40,585 nucleotides of DNA from Planctomycetales bacterium. GTDB taxonomy: Bacteria > Planctomycetota > Planctomycetia > Isosphaerales > Isosphaeraceae. The stretch is from assembly GCA_027451885.1 (NCBI GenBank), contig DAIDHX010000248.1:1-40585 (forward strand), in the 5' to 3' direction. This document shows, piece after piece, positions 21,193 through 32,356 of the stretch. A program made the translations under genes and the position numbers. Below the pieces are notes generated by a model. That model saw only the letters and a program-made list of their open reading frames with translations. It did no database searches and was not told the origin of the DNA. Numbering within the stretch: position 1 is the first letter of the stretch; each line of letters opens with the position of its first letter.

Positions 21193-24036
21193 TCAGGTTC
21201 CCGCCGCCGGCGTGGACGTCAAGCGGAGGCCGACGGGAAGCGCATCCCCAAGCGCGGCGGATTGCTCCGCGAGGGCGCGCTCGTGATACTCGCGCACGGG
21301 AGCGACGGCCTCACCCTGCGCACCCAGCGCAAGGAGCCGCTCGAGCACGGCCGCGCGCAAGTCGTCGCTCACATCCCGCGCGCGGTCGCCAGTGACCCTG
21401 GCAAGTTCGGAAAGTGCAAAAATCGCGTCCGCCGTCTCGCGCTCGCCGGTGAACGCGCGCCCGAGCAACACGCCCAGCCAGCGCTCAGCCACGGACCGTG
21501 GCAAGGCCGATTCCGCCTGGGCATAGAGCGGCGCCCGGGCGCCTAGCCGCCCCAAACACCAGAGCACCACATGCGGCGGAGCCGTCGAACGTTCCGACAG
21601 CAAGGCATCCCCATAGGCTTGCCTTGTCGTGAGATTCGCCCGCTCGAGCGCAGCAGCGCAGCGCCACATTTCCGCCAGCTCGTGCGATTCCGGCTTCGGC
21701 CGCCCCGCCTTCCTCGATGGCGACGATCCCTTCGCGGGAATCAGGAACGGGGTCAATCGGCGCTCGAGCTCCTCGTGATGCGGGCGCTGAAGCCCCGCCG
21801 CCACACGCCGCCAGAGAATCCACCACTCCGCCCAGCATTGCACATCTTTTTGATGCTTCACACCTTGATGAAAAAGCGACCAGAGCGCCTTGACCCGTAG
21901 CTCGTCACGCGGGAAGCCCACGCCCGGGCGGAGCACGTAGCCCGCCAGATTCAGCCAGCGCGACTCGTGGCTCGGGCTCGCCAGCCGGGTCTCGGCCCGG
22001 TCGCGCAGCGGATCCCAGAGCGCGCGGAGCGCGGATGGGGGCCAGCTTGCACGCGGGCCGTCAAGCCGCTCCTCGAGCCGCTTGATCAGTCTGGCCGGGG
22101 CGTGATCAGGACTGGCCAGCGGGAGCGTGAACGACTCGCGCACCGCATCGATCGCCCGATCCACGTCCGATTGTTCCAGCACCACCTGCCCGGCCTGGGC
22201 GGATTCGTTTTGACCCTGGCTCCCCGCGCCTCGCATCTGGAACTGGAGCCGCCAGCGCCTGGGATCGGTGCGCGACTGGCACCACAGCTCGATGGTGCCG
22301 ACCTCGGTCACGCGCGCGGCGAGGCTCACCGCGGCGCGGTCGCCCCGGGCCTTGCGCCCCACGCGGATCATCGACTCGAGCGCGGGCAAGGCCCGGATGG
22401 TATCCGGGTCGGCCTTCACCAGATCACCCGGCCTGTCGTCGGGCCGAACCGAGCTCGAAGCCAGCGGAAAGAGAATCGGCTGGCCGGTGAGCAAATCGAA
22501 GTCGTGGCCGACGAGGGCGATCTCAGATCCTTCCTGGGCGTCGCGCGGCACAACGCAAAGCCACGGGCGCTCGGGGTCGTGGGTTTCGAGCCCGATGTAA
22601 AACGACCGCGCTGTGCCGCCGCCGATGCGGATTCCACCCCCCCTGCGGACCACGCCGTAATACGCAGCACCCCTGGCCACAGCGAGATCGAGCGACGGAT
22701 TCACGAGCACCCGCGGGCCGCGCGCCTCCGGCTCGGCCGCGAACCACGACGTCACAACGTCCACGATCCGCCGCCGCACGATCTCCGGCTGCAGCGCGCC
22801 TCCGTTGAAAAGGATCGCGTCCGGCCGGCTCGGACGATCGTCCCGCGCACTCCCTGAATGCGCGGCAACCTCCGCGGCATGCATGCGCAAAAACTTGACA
22901 AGATGCTTGAGTATCGATGGGTCAGAAACGTAGGGCAGGCCGAATTCCTGCAGCCCCGTTCGCCCCGCCCGCGCGGGTTCATCCCCCGGCGCCACGCGGC
23001 CGAAGAAGCCCTCAAGCGCCGCGGCTTCAACCTCCGCATGCGAAAGTTCGCTCTGCACGCCGCCCCCGATCAGCCGCGAGCCCCGGCCCGCGATGATCAC
23101 CGGATACCTCGCGGATCGATCGGCCGAGCCCAGAAGCTGCTCCTTCGCCGTGCGGCACGCGAACCGAAGCGCGTTCCACTGCTCCGCGTCGAGCCGCGCG
23201 CCCCCAAGCTTGCGCTCCACCACATGCGCAAGCGCCAGGTCGATGTTGTCGCCCCCGAGCATCAGGTGGTCGCCCACCGCAACCCGGCGAAAGCCCGGGC
23301 CGGAATCGGTCTCGATCACCGTGATCAGACTGAAGTCGGTCGTGCCGCCGCCGATGTCGCACACCAGAATCAGCTCGCCCGCCCGCACCTCGCGTTGCCA
23401 GTGATCCTTGTGCGTCACGATCCAGCAATAGAATGCTGCCTGCGGCTCCTCGAGCAATGTCAGGTTTGTGTAACCTGCGGCCTGCGCGGACTCGACGGTG
23501 AGCTCGCGCGCGGCCTCATCGAACGACGCCGGCACGGTGAGCACGATGTCCTGGTTCTCGAGCCGGTTCGCGGGCTCGTCCTGGGCGAATTCGTGGTTCC
23601 AGGCATCGCGAATGTGCGCCAGGTAAGCGGCGGAGGCAGCGACGGGGGAGATTCTGGGCACATCCTCAGGCGCGCCCCAGGGCAGAATGGCTGCGCGGCG
23701 GTCGACGCCGGCGTGGCAAAGCCAGCTCTTCGCGCTCGAGACCAGGCGGGCGGGGACCTTGGCTCCCTGAGCGCGGGCGAACTCGCCGACGATGTTGCCC
23801 GCGCCGTCGTTCCAGGGCAACCGCGCTGCCCCCGGGGGCAGCTCATGCACGCCCGGCAGATACAAAAACGAGGGAAGCATCGCCCGGGGCGCGGATTCCC
23901 CCGGCGCAACGAGCTGCGGCACGGCGAAGTCGCGAATGTCGGCCGTGGGCCGCTCGCGCCCCTTCGTATCCACATACGCCACCGCGCAGTTGGTTGTGCC
24001 CAGATCGATGCCGATCAGGTAGCGCGACCGACTCAT
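21193..24036 (-). CDS. Large Hsp70-family ATPase with long C-terminal extension
   Basis: 947 residues against about 640 for DnaK. The N-terminal actin-like ATPase half shows YLIGIDLGTTNCAVAY (phosphate-1 loop), the phosphate-2 motif VCDIGGGTTDFSL, LMLGGDNIDLAL, DAILFNGGALQPEIV, and NPSLDLAVARGAAYYG. From about residue 480 a substrate-domain-like beta region follows (RSFYIGLETHDPERPW...). The last 330 residues are mainly helical (DGPRASWPPSALRALWDPLR, ..., LWSLFHQGVKHQKDVQCWAE) and have no counterpart in DnaK. Large Hsp70s of this kind occur in Planctomycetota and Proteobacteria outside the dnaK-dnaJ-grpE operon. The gene begins 18 bases behind leuS and is probably co-transcribed. Client proteins are unknown. 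Confidence 0.9.
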   Translation of the reverse strand: MSRSRYLIGIDLGTTNCAVAYVDTKGRERPTADIRDFAVPQLVAPGESAPRAMLPSFLYLPGVHELPPGAARLPWNDGAGNIVGEFARAQGAKVPARLVSSAKSWLCHAGVDRRAAILPWGAPEDVPRISPVAASAAYLAHIRDAWNHEFAQDEPANRLENQDIVLTVPASFDEAARELTVESAQAAGYTNLTLLEEPQAAFYCWIVTHKDHWQREVRAGELILVCDIGGGTTDFSLITVIETDSGPGFRRVAVGDHLMLGGDNIDLALAHVVERKLGGARLDAEQWNALRFACRTAKEQLLGSADRSARYPVIIAGRGSRLIGGGVQSELSHAEVEAAALEGFFGRVAPGDEPARAGRTGLQEFGLPYVSDPSILKHLVKFLRMHAAEVAAHSGSARDDRPSRPDAILFNGGALQPEIVRRRIVDVVTSWFAAEPEARGPRVLVNPSLDLAVARGAAYYGVVRRGGGIRIGGGTARSFYIGLETHDPERPWLCVVPRDAQEGSEIALVGHDFDLLTGQPILFPLASSSVRPDDRPGDLVKADPDTIRALPALESMIRVGRKARGDRAAVSLAARVTEVGTIELWCQSRTDPRRWRLQFQMRGAGSQGQNESAQAGQVVLEQSDVDRAIDAVRESFTLPLASPDHAPARLIKRLEERLDGPRASWPPSALRALWDPLRDRAETRLASPSHESRWLNLAGYVLRPGVGFPRDELRVKALWSLFHQGVKHQKDVQCWAEWWILWRRVAAGLQRPHHEELERRLTPFLIPAKGSSPSRKAGRPKPESHELAEMWRCAAALERANLTTRQAYGDALLSERSTAPPHVVLWCLGRLGARAPLYAQAESALPRSVAERWLGVLLGRAFTGERETADAIFALSELARVTGDRARDVSDDLRAAVLERLLALGAQGEAVAPVREYHERALAEQSAALGDALPVGLRLTSTPAAGT

Positions 24037-24054
24037 GCCCGTTCCTCGACCTGA

Positions 24055-26817
24055 TCAGCTAACGACAAAATTAATGAGCTTGCCCGGCACCGCCACGACC
24101 TTGCGGATCGTTTTGCCCTCGAGCAACGGCGCAACCCGGTCCGACGCCCGTGCCGCCGCCTCGAGCGCAGCCGCGTCGCTGTCCGCCGCCACAACCACCC
24201 TGCCCCGCAGCTTGCCGTTGATCTGCACCGGCACCTCGATCTCCGACTCAACCAGAAGCGCAGGGTCATGGGCCGGCCAGGGCTCATACGCCAGCGATTT
24301 TTCCGCCCCCAGCAGCCGCCACAGCTCCTCCCCCAGGTGGGGCGCAAGCGGCGATAACAAAAGCGCAAACGTGCGCATCACCCGGAGCGGCCGCACCTCG
24401 GCCGTGGTGAACGCGTTCACAAACTCCATGAGCCGGCTGATCGCCGTGTTGAACCGCAGCGCCTCGAGATCGTCCGTCACCGCCGCGACCGTCCGCGCCG
24501 TGACCCGCGCCTGCTCGAGCGTGGGCTCAACATCCCGCACGCGGGGATCGAGCCGCGTCTCCACGGCGTCCGCGTCCACAACCATCCGCCACGCCCGCGC
24601 CAGGAACCGGTACACCCCCTCGACCCCACGCATGCTCCACGGCTTCACCGCCTCGAGCGGACCCATGAACATCTCATAAAGTCTGAGACTATCCGCGCCA
24701 TACTCGGCCACCACCGCGTCGGGATTGATCACGTTGCCCCGGCTCTTCGACATCTTGTGCGCACGCGCGGAAACCCGGATCGCCGGGTCCTGCGCCAGCA
24801 CGAAGTCGTTCCCCTTCTTGACCACCTGCTCCTCGGTCAGCCGCGCCGGCTTGGCCTGCTTGCCGTGCTGGGTGATGTGCCCGTCCTCGACCTCCTCGAC
24901 CTCCGTCGCTGACAGATAGCGCCCCGCGTCGTCCACGTATGCCGTGTATTCGACCTCGCCCAGGATCATCCCCTGATTGACGAGCCTCTGGAACGGCTCC
25001 ATGGTGCTCACGATCCCGCGGTCGAAGAGCACCTTGTGCCAGAAGCGGCTGTAGAGCAAATGGAGCACGGCATGCTCAGCGCCTCCCACATAGAGATCGA
25101 CCGGCATCCAGTAGCGTTCTTTTTCGGGATCGAAGGGCGCCTGGTCGTTGGTGGGATCGAGATAGCGCAGGTAATACCAGCACGATCCGGCCCACTGGGG
25201 CATGGTGTTGGTTTCTCTCCGCGCCTTTTCGGAATAGCGCACCCAGTCGGTGACCTTGCCGAGCGGCGGCTCCGGCTTGCCCGAAGGCTTGAAGTCATCG
25301 AGCTCCGGCAGCGCAACAGGCAGCTCATCGTGCGCGATCGCCAGCACCTGGTCGTGCTCGTCGATCACCACGGGAAACGGTTCGCCCCAGTAGCGCTGGC
25401 GTGAAAAGAGCCAGTCGCGCAGCTTGAAAGCGACGGTCCCCTTCCCCTTGCCGCGCGACTCGAGCCAGCCCACGATCGCCGATTTGGCCTCGGCCGTTGG
25501 CTTGCCGTCGAGCACAAGCTCGGCATTGCGCGAGTTCACCGCCACGCCGGGCTCGGCCTCGGCCGCGCTTAAGGGCGCGGAAGCCTGGTCCAGGCTCCCG
25601 GCCACCACACGCACGATCGGCAAGTTGAACGCCTGGGCGAATTCGAAGTCACGCTCGTCGTGCCCGGGAACCGCCATGATCGCGCCTGTGCCATAACCCA
25701 TGAGCACATAATCCGCGATCCAGATCGGGATCCGGGCGTCGTTCACGGGATTGACGGCGTAACCCCCGGTGAACACGCCGGTCTTGGTTTTGGCCAGGTC
25801 GGTGCGGTCGAGGTCGCTCTTGGACGCCGCGGCCTGGCGATAGCGCTCGACCTCGGCCTTTTGCGCGGGCGTGGCCACGCGCTCGACGAGCTCATGCTCG
25901 GGCGCGAGCACCATGTAGGTCGCACCAAAGAGCGTGTCGGGGCGGGTGGTGAACACGCTGATCGCGGCGTCCGCCATCCCCGCGATCGGAAAATGCACGA
26001 TCGCCCCTTCGCTCTTACCCACCCAGTTGCGCTGCATGTCCTTGATCGGGCGCGGCCAGTCGACGCCCTCGAGATCTTCCAGCAAACGCTCGGCGTAGGC
26101 CGTGATCCGCAGCATCCATTGCCTGAGCGGCATGCGCACGACCGGATGCCCGCCGCGCTCGCTCTTGCCGTCGATCACCTCTTCATTGGCGAGCACCGTG
26201 CCCAGCTCAGGGCACCAGTTCACCGGCACAAGCGCGCGGTAGGCAAGCCTGCGCGCATCGCGATACCCCGCGGGATCCGGCTCGCCGGGCGGGATCGGCA
26301 GTTCCGCGATCGGCCGCCCTTTCCCCTTGCGCGGCCGGCCAGCGGGATCGACCCACTCAAAATCCGGGTCGTACCACGTGCCGTGGAGCGTCAGAAAGAT
26401 CCACTGCGTCCACTTGTAATAGCGCGGGTCGGTCGTATCGATCTCGCGATCCCAGTCGTACGAGAACCCCAGCGACTTGATCTGGCGGCGGAAGTTGTCA
26501 ATGTTGCGCTGGGTGGTGATCCGCGGGTGCGTGTTGGTCTTCACCGCGTACTGTTCCGCCGGCAGGCCGAAGGCGTCCCAGCCCATCGGATGGAGCACGT
26601 TGTAGCCCCGCATCCGCTTGAACCGGCAGAGAATATCGGTCGCGGTGTAGCCCTCGGGATGGCCGACGTGCAGCCCCTCGCCGCTGGGATAGGGGAACAT
26701 GTCGAGGATGTAGAGCTTGGGGCGCGAACGGTCGAGATCCTGGGCGCGGAAGAGCTTTTCACGCTCCCAGTGCGATTGCCATTTGGGTTCAATGAGCTGC
26801 GGATGATACGCCGGCAT
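24055..26817 (-). CDS. leuS: Leucyl-tRNA synthetase
   Basis: 920 residues. It charges tRNA-Leu with leucine using ATP. Class I signatures are HVGH (50-53, in [20 protein letters not shown]) and KMSKS (688-692). The editing domain is present ([20 protein letters not shown], then [17 protein letters not shown]). Between QWIFLTL and [19 protein letters not shown] lies an extra segment of about 45 residues ([20 protein letters not shown], then [13 protein letters not shown]), absent from E. coli LeuRS but seen in planctomycete-type enzymes. ATG 26817 is preceded by GAGGTGG; the 26 codons upstream are not LeuRS-like. An intrinsic terminator ends 64 bases upstream, and the Hsp70 gene follows 18 bases downstream. 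Confidence 0.97.
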   Translation of the reverse strand: MPAYHPQLIEPKWQSHWEREKLFRAQDLDRSRPKLYILDMFPYPSGEGLHVGHPEGYTATDILCRFKRMRGYNVLHPMGWDAFGLPAEQYAVKTNTHPRITTQRNIDNFRRQIKSLGFSYDWDREIDTTDPRYYKWTQWIFLTLHGTWYDPDFEWVDPAGRPRKGKGRPIAELPIPPGEPDPAGYRDARRLAYRALVPVNWCPELGTVLANEEVIDGKSERGGHPVVRMPLRQWMLRITAYAERLLEDLEGVDWPRPIKDMQRNWVGKSEGAIVHFPIAGMADAAISVFTTRPDTLFGATYMVLAPEHELVERVATPAQKAEVERYRQAAASKSDLDRTDLAKTKTGVFTGGYAVNPVNDARIPIWIADYVLMGYGTGAIMAVPGHDERDFEFAQAFNLPIVRVVAGSLDQASAPLSAAEAEPGVAVNSRNAELVLDGKPTAEAKSAIVGWLESRGKGKGTVAFKLRDWLFSRQRYWGEPFPVVIDEHDQVLAIAHDELPVALPELDDFKPSGKPEPPLGKVTDWVRYSEKARRETNTMPQWAGSCWYYLRYLDPTNDQAPFDPEKERYWMPVDLYVGGAEHAVLHLLYSRFWHKVLFDRGIVSTMEPFQRLVNQGMILGEVEYTAYVDDAGRYLSATEVEEVEDGHITQHGKQAKPARLTEEQVVKKGNDFVLAQDPAIRVSARAHKMSKSRGNVINPDAVVAEYGADSLRLYEMFMGPLEAVKPWSMRGVEGVYRFLARAWRMVVDADAVETRLDPRVRDVEPTLEQARVTARTVAAVTDDLEALRFNTAISRLMEFVNAFTTAEVRPLRVMRTFALLLSPLAPHLGEELWRLLGAEKSLAYEPWPAHDPALLVESEIEVPVQINGKLRGRVVVAADSDAAALEAAARASDRVAPLLEGKTIRKVVAVPGKLINFVVS

Positions 26818-26881
26818 GAGGCCACCTCGGCCGCGCGGCGAGTGCGTCGCACCCGCGCCACGGACCGCTTCCCTTGAAGAC

Positions 26882-26912
26882 AAAAAACGGCCCACCGATC
26901 CCCGGCAGGCCG
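26882..26912 (-). terminator. Intrinsic terminator between the hydrolase gene and leuS
   Basis: On the minus strand a 10-bp stem (CGGCCTGCCG pairing with CGGTGGGCCG, two G-U pairs, loop GGGAT) is followed directly by TTTTTT. It lies 72 bases behind the hydrolase stop and 64 bases before the leuS ATG. It works only in the minus direction, since the plus strand has no T-run. Confidence 0.75.
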
Positions 26913-26984
26913 AGTCCTACATCGTCCCAAACAATCTACTCGCTTCGTGTCCGTTTGACCAGCGCCGCGGCCGGTCCCCGCGCT

Positions 26985-27893
26985 CTAGAGCGATTCCAGG
27001 AAACTGACCGTCACGCGGACCAGATTGGCGCAATCCATTGCGTGGATTTGATGGCCGACGCCGGGGAAATCCACGAGCGTGGCGTCCGGGATCTGGGCGA
27101 GCATCGTCTCGGCATCGGCCCGGGGCAGCATGCCTCCGCGTGCCTCATCGCCGCGAAGCAAGAGCACCGGGCAGGCGATCCGGGGCAAGAGCCCCGGCAG
27201 GTCAAGGCCCTCGCACCAGCGCCGCGCGAGCACGGGCTCGTAGATTCCGGGATCGAGGTCGCGTGCGAACCGCGCGCTCATGCGCAGCGATGCACCGTCG
27301 CGCGTCTCCGCCAGGCGGATTGGCCGGCCCGCCTCGTCGCGCGCCACAATGACGTCCCCGAGCGCACACGCGGCACCCCTCACGTCGTGTGACTCCGCGC
27401 TTCCCGCCAGCCGCTGCATCGCCTCGAACATCGGCGCATAAGGCGTCTCGAGGATCCGCTCCAGAAAACCCTCCGACGGCGGATCCTCGGCCACGACCGC
27501 CTTCACCTGCTCCGGCCAGCGCGCCGCGGCCGCGAGCGCCAGAATCGCACCGAGCGAATGGCCAAACAGCACCACCGGCTGGCCAACGTGCTCAAGGAGC
27601 GATCCCATGTCTTCCAGATAATCCCGGATGAGGTAACGCCCCGTGACCCGGCTCGATTTACCGTGCCCGCGGAGGTCGACGCCGTGGAGCTTCCAGTACG
27701 GCAAGAGCGCGGGAAAGAGCGTCATATAATCACGCCAGCACCTTCCCAGGCCGTGGATACAAACCAGGGGCGGACCATGATCCGGCCCCACGCCCAGATT
27801 CAGAATCACGCCGTCCGCCGCGGCAACCGCAGTCTCGCGAAACACCGGCCGCGACTGACCTTCAGAAAGCAAGGCTGGCATGATGAGCGTCAT
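26985..27893 (-). CDS. Alpha/beta hydrolase
   Basis: 302 residues if started at ATG 27893; ATG 27881 (MPALLSEG) is equally possible and neither has a clear Shine-Dalgarno. The fold is plain: oxyanion segment LVCIHGLGRCWRDY (44-57), strand and turn HGVDLRGHGKSSR, nucleophile elbow LFGHSLGAILAL (Ser 113), acid in LLLRGDEARGG, and catalytic His in VDFPGVGHQIHA. It has no signal peptide, and the substrate is unknown (esterase, lactonase or C-C hydrolase). The N-terminal part of the longer open frame, up to 28439, runs through the intergenic region and is rejected. It ends at the intrinsic terminator before leuS. Confidence 0.88.
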   Translation of the reverse strand: MTLIMPALLSEGQSRPVFRETAVAAADGVILNLGVGPDHGPPLVCIHGLGRCWRDYMTLFPALLPYWKLHGVDLRGHGKSSRVTGRYLIRDYLEDMGSLLEHVGQPVVLFGHSLGAILALAAAARWPEQVKAVVAEDPPSEGFLERILETPYAPMFEAMQRLAGSAESHDVRGAACALGDVIVARDEAGRPIRLAETRDGASLRMSARFARDLDPGIYEPVLARRWCEGLDLPGLLPRIACPVLLLRGDEARGGMLPRADAETMLAQIPDATLVDFPGVGHQIHAMDCANLVRVTVSFLESL

Positions 27894-28194
27894 CCAGGGA
27901 ACCGTGAACCCGCTGGCCGCCGCGGCCCTTTGCCGGGGCGTTCTTGAAGCCGAGACACCGAAAGAAATCCTTGCCGCAAGGCTACGCGAACCGCCAGCCT
28001 GGTGGCAATCCGGCGGCGCACAATCCGGCATGTTCGCCCTGATCGACCCAACCATCCCACGCCTTGCACTCTTCTTATTCGACCCATTTCTTGCATGCTG
28101 AGATCGGCAGGCCGTCAAGGCTAAGCCCCAAAGGCCGTGACCCTGCCCGCCTGCTCCTTTCACTTCCCATTTTGACAATCGGTGTTGAAAGGGC

Positions 28195-28228
28195 TTCCGA
28201 TCGGTTGTGCGGAAGAGTCCGATCGGAA
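28195..28228. promoter_or_regulatory. Paired palindromic sites, possible enhancer-binding sites
   Basis: TTCCGATCGG (28195-28204) and its exact reverse complement CCGATCGGAA (28219-28228) are separated by 14 bases; each arm contains the palindrome CCGATCGG. The centres are 24 bases apart. The pair lies about 120-150 bases upstream of the sigma54-type promoter, the usual place for activator sites, with A-tracts between that could bend the DNA. A terminator is excluded because no T-run follows on either strand. Confidence 0.45.
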
Positions 28229-28344
28229 CTTGAGAAAAAAAGGAAAAAAAATTGGAGTGAAGCTTCCTTCGGCCAAATGGCGTGTAGACTTGAGTCGAAA
28301 GCCGCGATTTCGGGCGGTCAAAGCTGGCAATGAGATCCTGAGTT

Positions 28345-28360
28345 TGGCACTGCGGTTGCG
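28345..28360 (+). promoter_or_regulatory. Sigma54-type promoter for the amidase gene
   Basis: TGGCAC, five bases, TTGC (28345-28359), preceded by TTT. This matches the -24/-12 consensus TGGCACG-N4-TTGCW with the invariant GG and GC at correct spacing; only the G after TGGCAC and the last base differ. Transcription would start near 28371, giving a leader of about 57 bases before ATG 28428. Confidence 0.6.
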
Positions 28361-28427
28361 AATGCAACGATTGTAAGCCCCGGCCCCGATGGCTGGGTGA
28401 TGAGACCGCCTGAACGGGAGAAGCGAG

Positions 28428-29537
28428 ATGATCCAGCATATGATGGATAGGTTCGGGGTGCGCGCAGGGCTTGCCGCTATGTCGGCGGGCGTGCTCGTGT
28501 TGGCAAGCGTACCTGGTTGTGCGCGGTCGCGGTCGTCGTATCGGCCGATATATGCCGGCGCGCCGGTGAGTTCAGGCGCGCCTTGCGTGGGCTGCGAATC
28601 CAGGTCGGGGGGAACGGTCGACTCCTCGGTGTCGAGTTCGATCACACAGGATGCGGAAGCAGGAACGATTGAATCGACTGTACCGAGTTTGCCGAGCGGA
28701 TCGAGCAAGAGCGGGAAGTCGGTTCAGTCGGTGCCGAATGAGGCGACTCCGAGGTCGCGAATCGGCCAGGACCCTGACTTTGATCCAGGCTCGAATTCTC
28801 GGTCGTCGAGCCAGAAGCCGTCCGCGCCCACGAAAACGCCTGGTTCAACGGGCAACGGACCGAGCCTCGAAGACTCAACCACCTCCCGCGCCAAGCCGAA
28901 CGCCCGGCGTTCGCAATTCGACCAGTCGGTACGGGCGCCTCGGGTGATCCGGCAGGCGAGCCTTGACCCCCGGCTGCGTGACTTCTTGAGCGATACCGCG
29001 GCGGACCAGCTTGCTTACCCCGACAAGGCCGACCGCCCCTGGAAGTATGTGATCATCCACCATTCGGCCACCGCCGAGGGAGACTACGCCCAGATTGATC
29101 GCGACCATCGCAAGCGGCTCGGCTACGATGGCTGCGGCTACCATTTCGTGATCGGCAATGGCACCACGAGCGGCGATGGCCAGATCGAAGTCGCCTCACG
29201 CTGGAATCAGCAAAAACCCGGCATTCACTGCCGCAACGCCCAGAACCATGACTTTGAGGAATACGGCGTCGGAGTCTGTCTGATCGGCAACTTCGACAAG
29301 GCGCCTCCCACGCCCCGGCAGATGGAAGCACTCAAGGCGCTCACGGCGTATCTCGAGGGCCGCTATAACATCCGCCCGAGCCGGGTTGCCACTCACACGC
29401 GCGTCGCGGCCACGCCGACGGTCTGCCCCGGTCGTTTCTTCCCGGACGACTCGGCCAGGACCTCGGCGAAGGCCGCGTACAAGGAATCCGCGCTGCGGGC
29501 ATCCTGGGTGCCCGCGAGCACCCGGGGACGCGACTAA
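28428..29537 (+). CDS. Predicted lipoprotein N-acetylmuramoyl-L-alanine amidase (amidase_2/PGRP fold)
   Basis: 369 residues. The hydrophobic N-terminus ends in LASVPGC (Cys 31), a probable lipobox. Residues 32-185 are a Ser/Thr/Pro-rich linker likely to be disordered. The amidase_2 domain spans about 195-340: YVIIHHSATAEGD (zinc His 211), YHFVIGNG, IHCRNAQNHDFEEYGVGVCL, IGNF, VATHTRVAATPTVCPGRFFP (zinc His 323 and Cys 333). This fold cuts the bond between muramic acid and the peptide stem of peptidoglycan. The linker suggests an enzyme anchored in a membrane and reaching the wall. ATG 28428 has GGGAG upstream, and the gene lies behind a sigma54-type promoter. Its TAA overlaps the convergent Nudix gene by 4 bases. 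Confidence 0.88.
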   Translation: MIQHMMDRFGVRAGLAAMSAGVLVLASVPGCARSRSSYRPIYAGAPVSSGAPCVGCESRSGGTVDSSVSSSITQDAEAGTIESTVPSLPSGSSKSGKSVQSVPNEATPRSRIGQDPDFDPGSNSRSSSQKPSAPTKTPGSTGNGPSLEDSTTSRAKPNARRSQFDQSVRAPRVIRQASLDPRLRDFLSDTAADQLAYPDKADRPWKYVIIHHSATAEGDYAQIDRDHRKRLGYDGCGYHFVIGNGTTSGDGQIEVASRWNQQKPGIHCRNAQNHDFEEYGVGVCLIGNFDKAPPTPRQMEALKALTAYLEGRYNIRPSRVATHTRVAATPTVCPGRFFPDDSARTSAKAAYKESALRASWVPASTRGRD

Positions 29538-30127
29538 AGACCCCCTCGCACACCTGACGTTGCTCTCCGGACAGCCTCGTGCAAGATGGCGATCACCGAC
29601 AACGAGTCGGTGATCTCGCCGCGCGCGAGCATCGCCCAGGCTTCATCCCAGGGCGTTTTACGCACGACCAGTTGCTCGGTCCCCTCCGGTTGTGACGGAC
29701 CCTGCGTCAGCCCGACCGCGCGGTACACATAGCCGATCTCGTCACAGACCGAGTTGGAGAGGTGGACGGTGGCGACAAGCTCGAGCGACTCTGCGCTTAA
29801 GCCGGTCTCTTCACGCAGTTCGCGCAGCGCAGTTTGCTCGGGTGGCTCCGAGAACGGCGACCCTCCTTCGGGGATTTCCCACGAGTACGCGCCAAGCGGG
29901 TAACGGTGCTGGCCGACGAGCCAGATCGAGCCGTCGTCCTCCACCGGCAAAACGCCGACAGCGCGGTTCTGAAACTCGACAACGCCGTAGATTCCCCGCG
30001 AGCCGTCAGGGCGAATCACCTGGTCCTCGCGGACCTTGATCCACGGATTCGCGTAGACGAGCCTGCGCGCAAGCGTGGTCCAGGGATTGACGCCCGCTCC
30101 CGGGCTCGAGGGTTCTTGGTTCATCAA
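29534..30127 (-). CDS. Nudix hydrolase, ADP-ribose pyrophosphatase-like
   Basis: 197 residues. The Nudix box is complete: G-x5-E-x7-REL-x-EE-x-GL at 88-110 (GGSPFSEPPEQTALRELREE, then TGL). Before it stand GVVEFQNRAVGVLPVEDDGS and WLVGQHRYPLGAYSWEIPEG, the layout of ADP-ribose/nucleoside-diphosphate-sugar pyrophosphatases. These split a nucleoside diphosphate linked to another group, using magnesium held by the glutamates. It starts 5 bases behind sucD, so it is probably the third gene of the sucCD transcript. Two adjacent ATGs (30127, 30124) can serve as start. The precise substrate is not readable. Confidence 0.9.
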   Translation of the reverse strand: MMNQEPSSPGAGVNPWTTLARRLVYANPWIKVREDQVIRPDGSRGIYGVVEFQNRAVGVLPVEDDGSIWLVGQHRYPLGAYSWEIPEGGSPFSEPPEQTALRELREETGLSAESLELVATVHLSNSVCDEIGYVYRAVGLTQGPSQPEGTEQLVVRKTPWDEAWAMLARGEITDSLSVIAILHEAVRRATSGVRGGL

Positions 30128-30132
30128 ACGGT

Positions 30133-31014
30133 CTAACTCTTGAGCACGGCCTGGAGCGTGACACCCATGTCCGCGGGGCTTTTGGCAACCTTGATGCCCG
30201 CGGCCTCGAGCGCGGCGATCTTGTCTGACGCCTTGCCCGACCCGCCAGAAATGATCGCGCCGGCGTGCCCCATGCGCTTGCCAGGCGGAGCCGTCTGGCC
30301 GGCGATAAACGCCGCAAGCGGCTTCGTGAACTTGCCCGCGGCCTTGAACGCCGCGGCTTTCTCCTCGGCGTCGCCGCCAATCTCGCCCATCATGAGCACG
30401 GCCTCCGTGTCGGGATCCGCCTCAAACATGGCAAGCGCGTCCACGAAGCTCGTGCCGTTGACGGGGTCGCCGCCGATGCCCACACAGGTACTCTGGCCAA
30501 TGCCCAGATTCGTGAGCTGCCACACCGCCTCATACGTGAGCGTGCCCGAGCGGCTCACCACGCCCACACGGCCTTGCTTGTGGATATAGCCGGGCATGAT
30601 GCCGATCTTGCACTCGCCCGGCGTGATGATGCCGGGGCAGTTGGGCCCAATCAGCCGCACCGTGGGATGATGCGCCTTGAGATACGCCACCGCGCGGGCC
30701 ATGTCGAGCACCGGAATCCCCTCGGTGATCGCCACGATCACGGCGATGCCAGCATCCGCCGCCTCGAGAATCGAATCGGCCGCGAACGGCGGCGGCACGA
30801 AGATCATCGACGCATTCGCACCTGTTTCCTTCACCGCCTGCGACACCGAGTCGAACACCGGCACGCCCAGCGTCTTCGAGCCCCCGCGCCCGGGTGTCAC
30901 GCCGCCGACCAGGTTTGTGCCGTACGCCTGGCACTGCTCCGAATGAAACGCGCCCGCCTTGCCGGTAATTCCCTGGCAGATCAGCCGCGTCGACTTGCCG
31001 ACCAGAATGCTCAT
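30133..31014 (-). CDS. sucD: Succinate-CoA ligase, alpha subunit
   Basis: 293 residues, the standard length. With SucC it interconverts succinyl-CoA and succinate in the TCA cycle, with nucleotide phosphorylation. The CoA-binding N-terminus reads [20 protein letters not shown], then [31 protein letters not shown] follows. The phosphorylated histidine lies in [13 protein letters not shown] (about His 250), just before [15 protein letters not shown]. It follows sucC after 91 bases without a visible terminator. Confidence 0.96.
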   Translation of the reverse strand: MSILVGKSTRLICQGITGKAGAFHSEQCQAYGTNLVGGVTPGRGGSKTLGVPVFDSVSQAVKETGANASMIFVPPPFAADSILEAADAGIAVIVAITEGIPVLDMARAVAYLKAHHPTVRLIGPNCPGIITPGECKIGIMPGYIHKQGRVGVVSRSGTLTYEAVWQLTNLGIGQSTCVGIGGDPVNGTSFVDALAMFEADPDTEAVLMMGEIGGDAEEKAAAFKAAGKFTKPLAAFIAGQTAPPGKRMGHAGAIISGGSGKASDKIAALEAAGIKVAKSPADMGVTLQAVLKS

Positions 31015-31105
31015 ATGTTAGTTCTCGTATTCCTGGATGTCACAAGTGAGCGCCTGCGCGGTTCTCCGCTTTCCAGACGCGCCTGATGGGAATGCGCCTG
31101 GGGAA

Positions 31106-32356
<1,251 letters not shown>

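Larger units (their letters stand above)
27894..28427. other. 534-bp intergenic region with regulatory structure
   Basis: This gap between the divergent hydrolase and amidase genes contains no convincing gene. Its right half is A+T-richer than the surroundings. It holds an inverted repeat at 28195-28228, two A-tracts at about 28235-28252 and a sigma54-type element at 28345-28360, described separately. I see nothing definite in 27894-28170 beyond the unlocated promoter of the hydrolase. Confidence 0.6.

Noticed and set aside
22858-26877. Long plus-strand frames opposite Hsp70 and leuS (22858-24054 and 25660-26877)
   Set aside because: Antisense shadows of unmistakable Hsp70 and LeuRS sequence.
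28195-28255. Inverted repeat plus A-tracts read as a terminator
   Set aside because: On the plus strand the hairpin is followed by A-runs, and on the minus strand the T-runs precede the hairpin, so neither direction gives an intrinsic terminator.
27894-28439. N-terminal extension of the hydrolase frame through the intergenic region
   Set aside because: It would run across the sigma54 element and palindromes with low-complexity translation and no alpha/beta hydrolase features.
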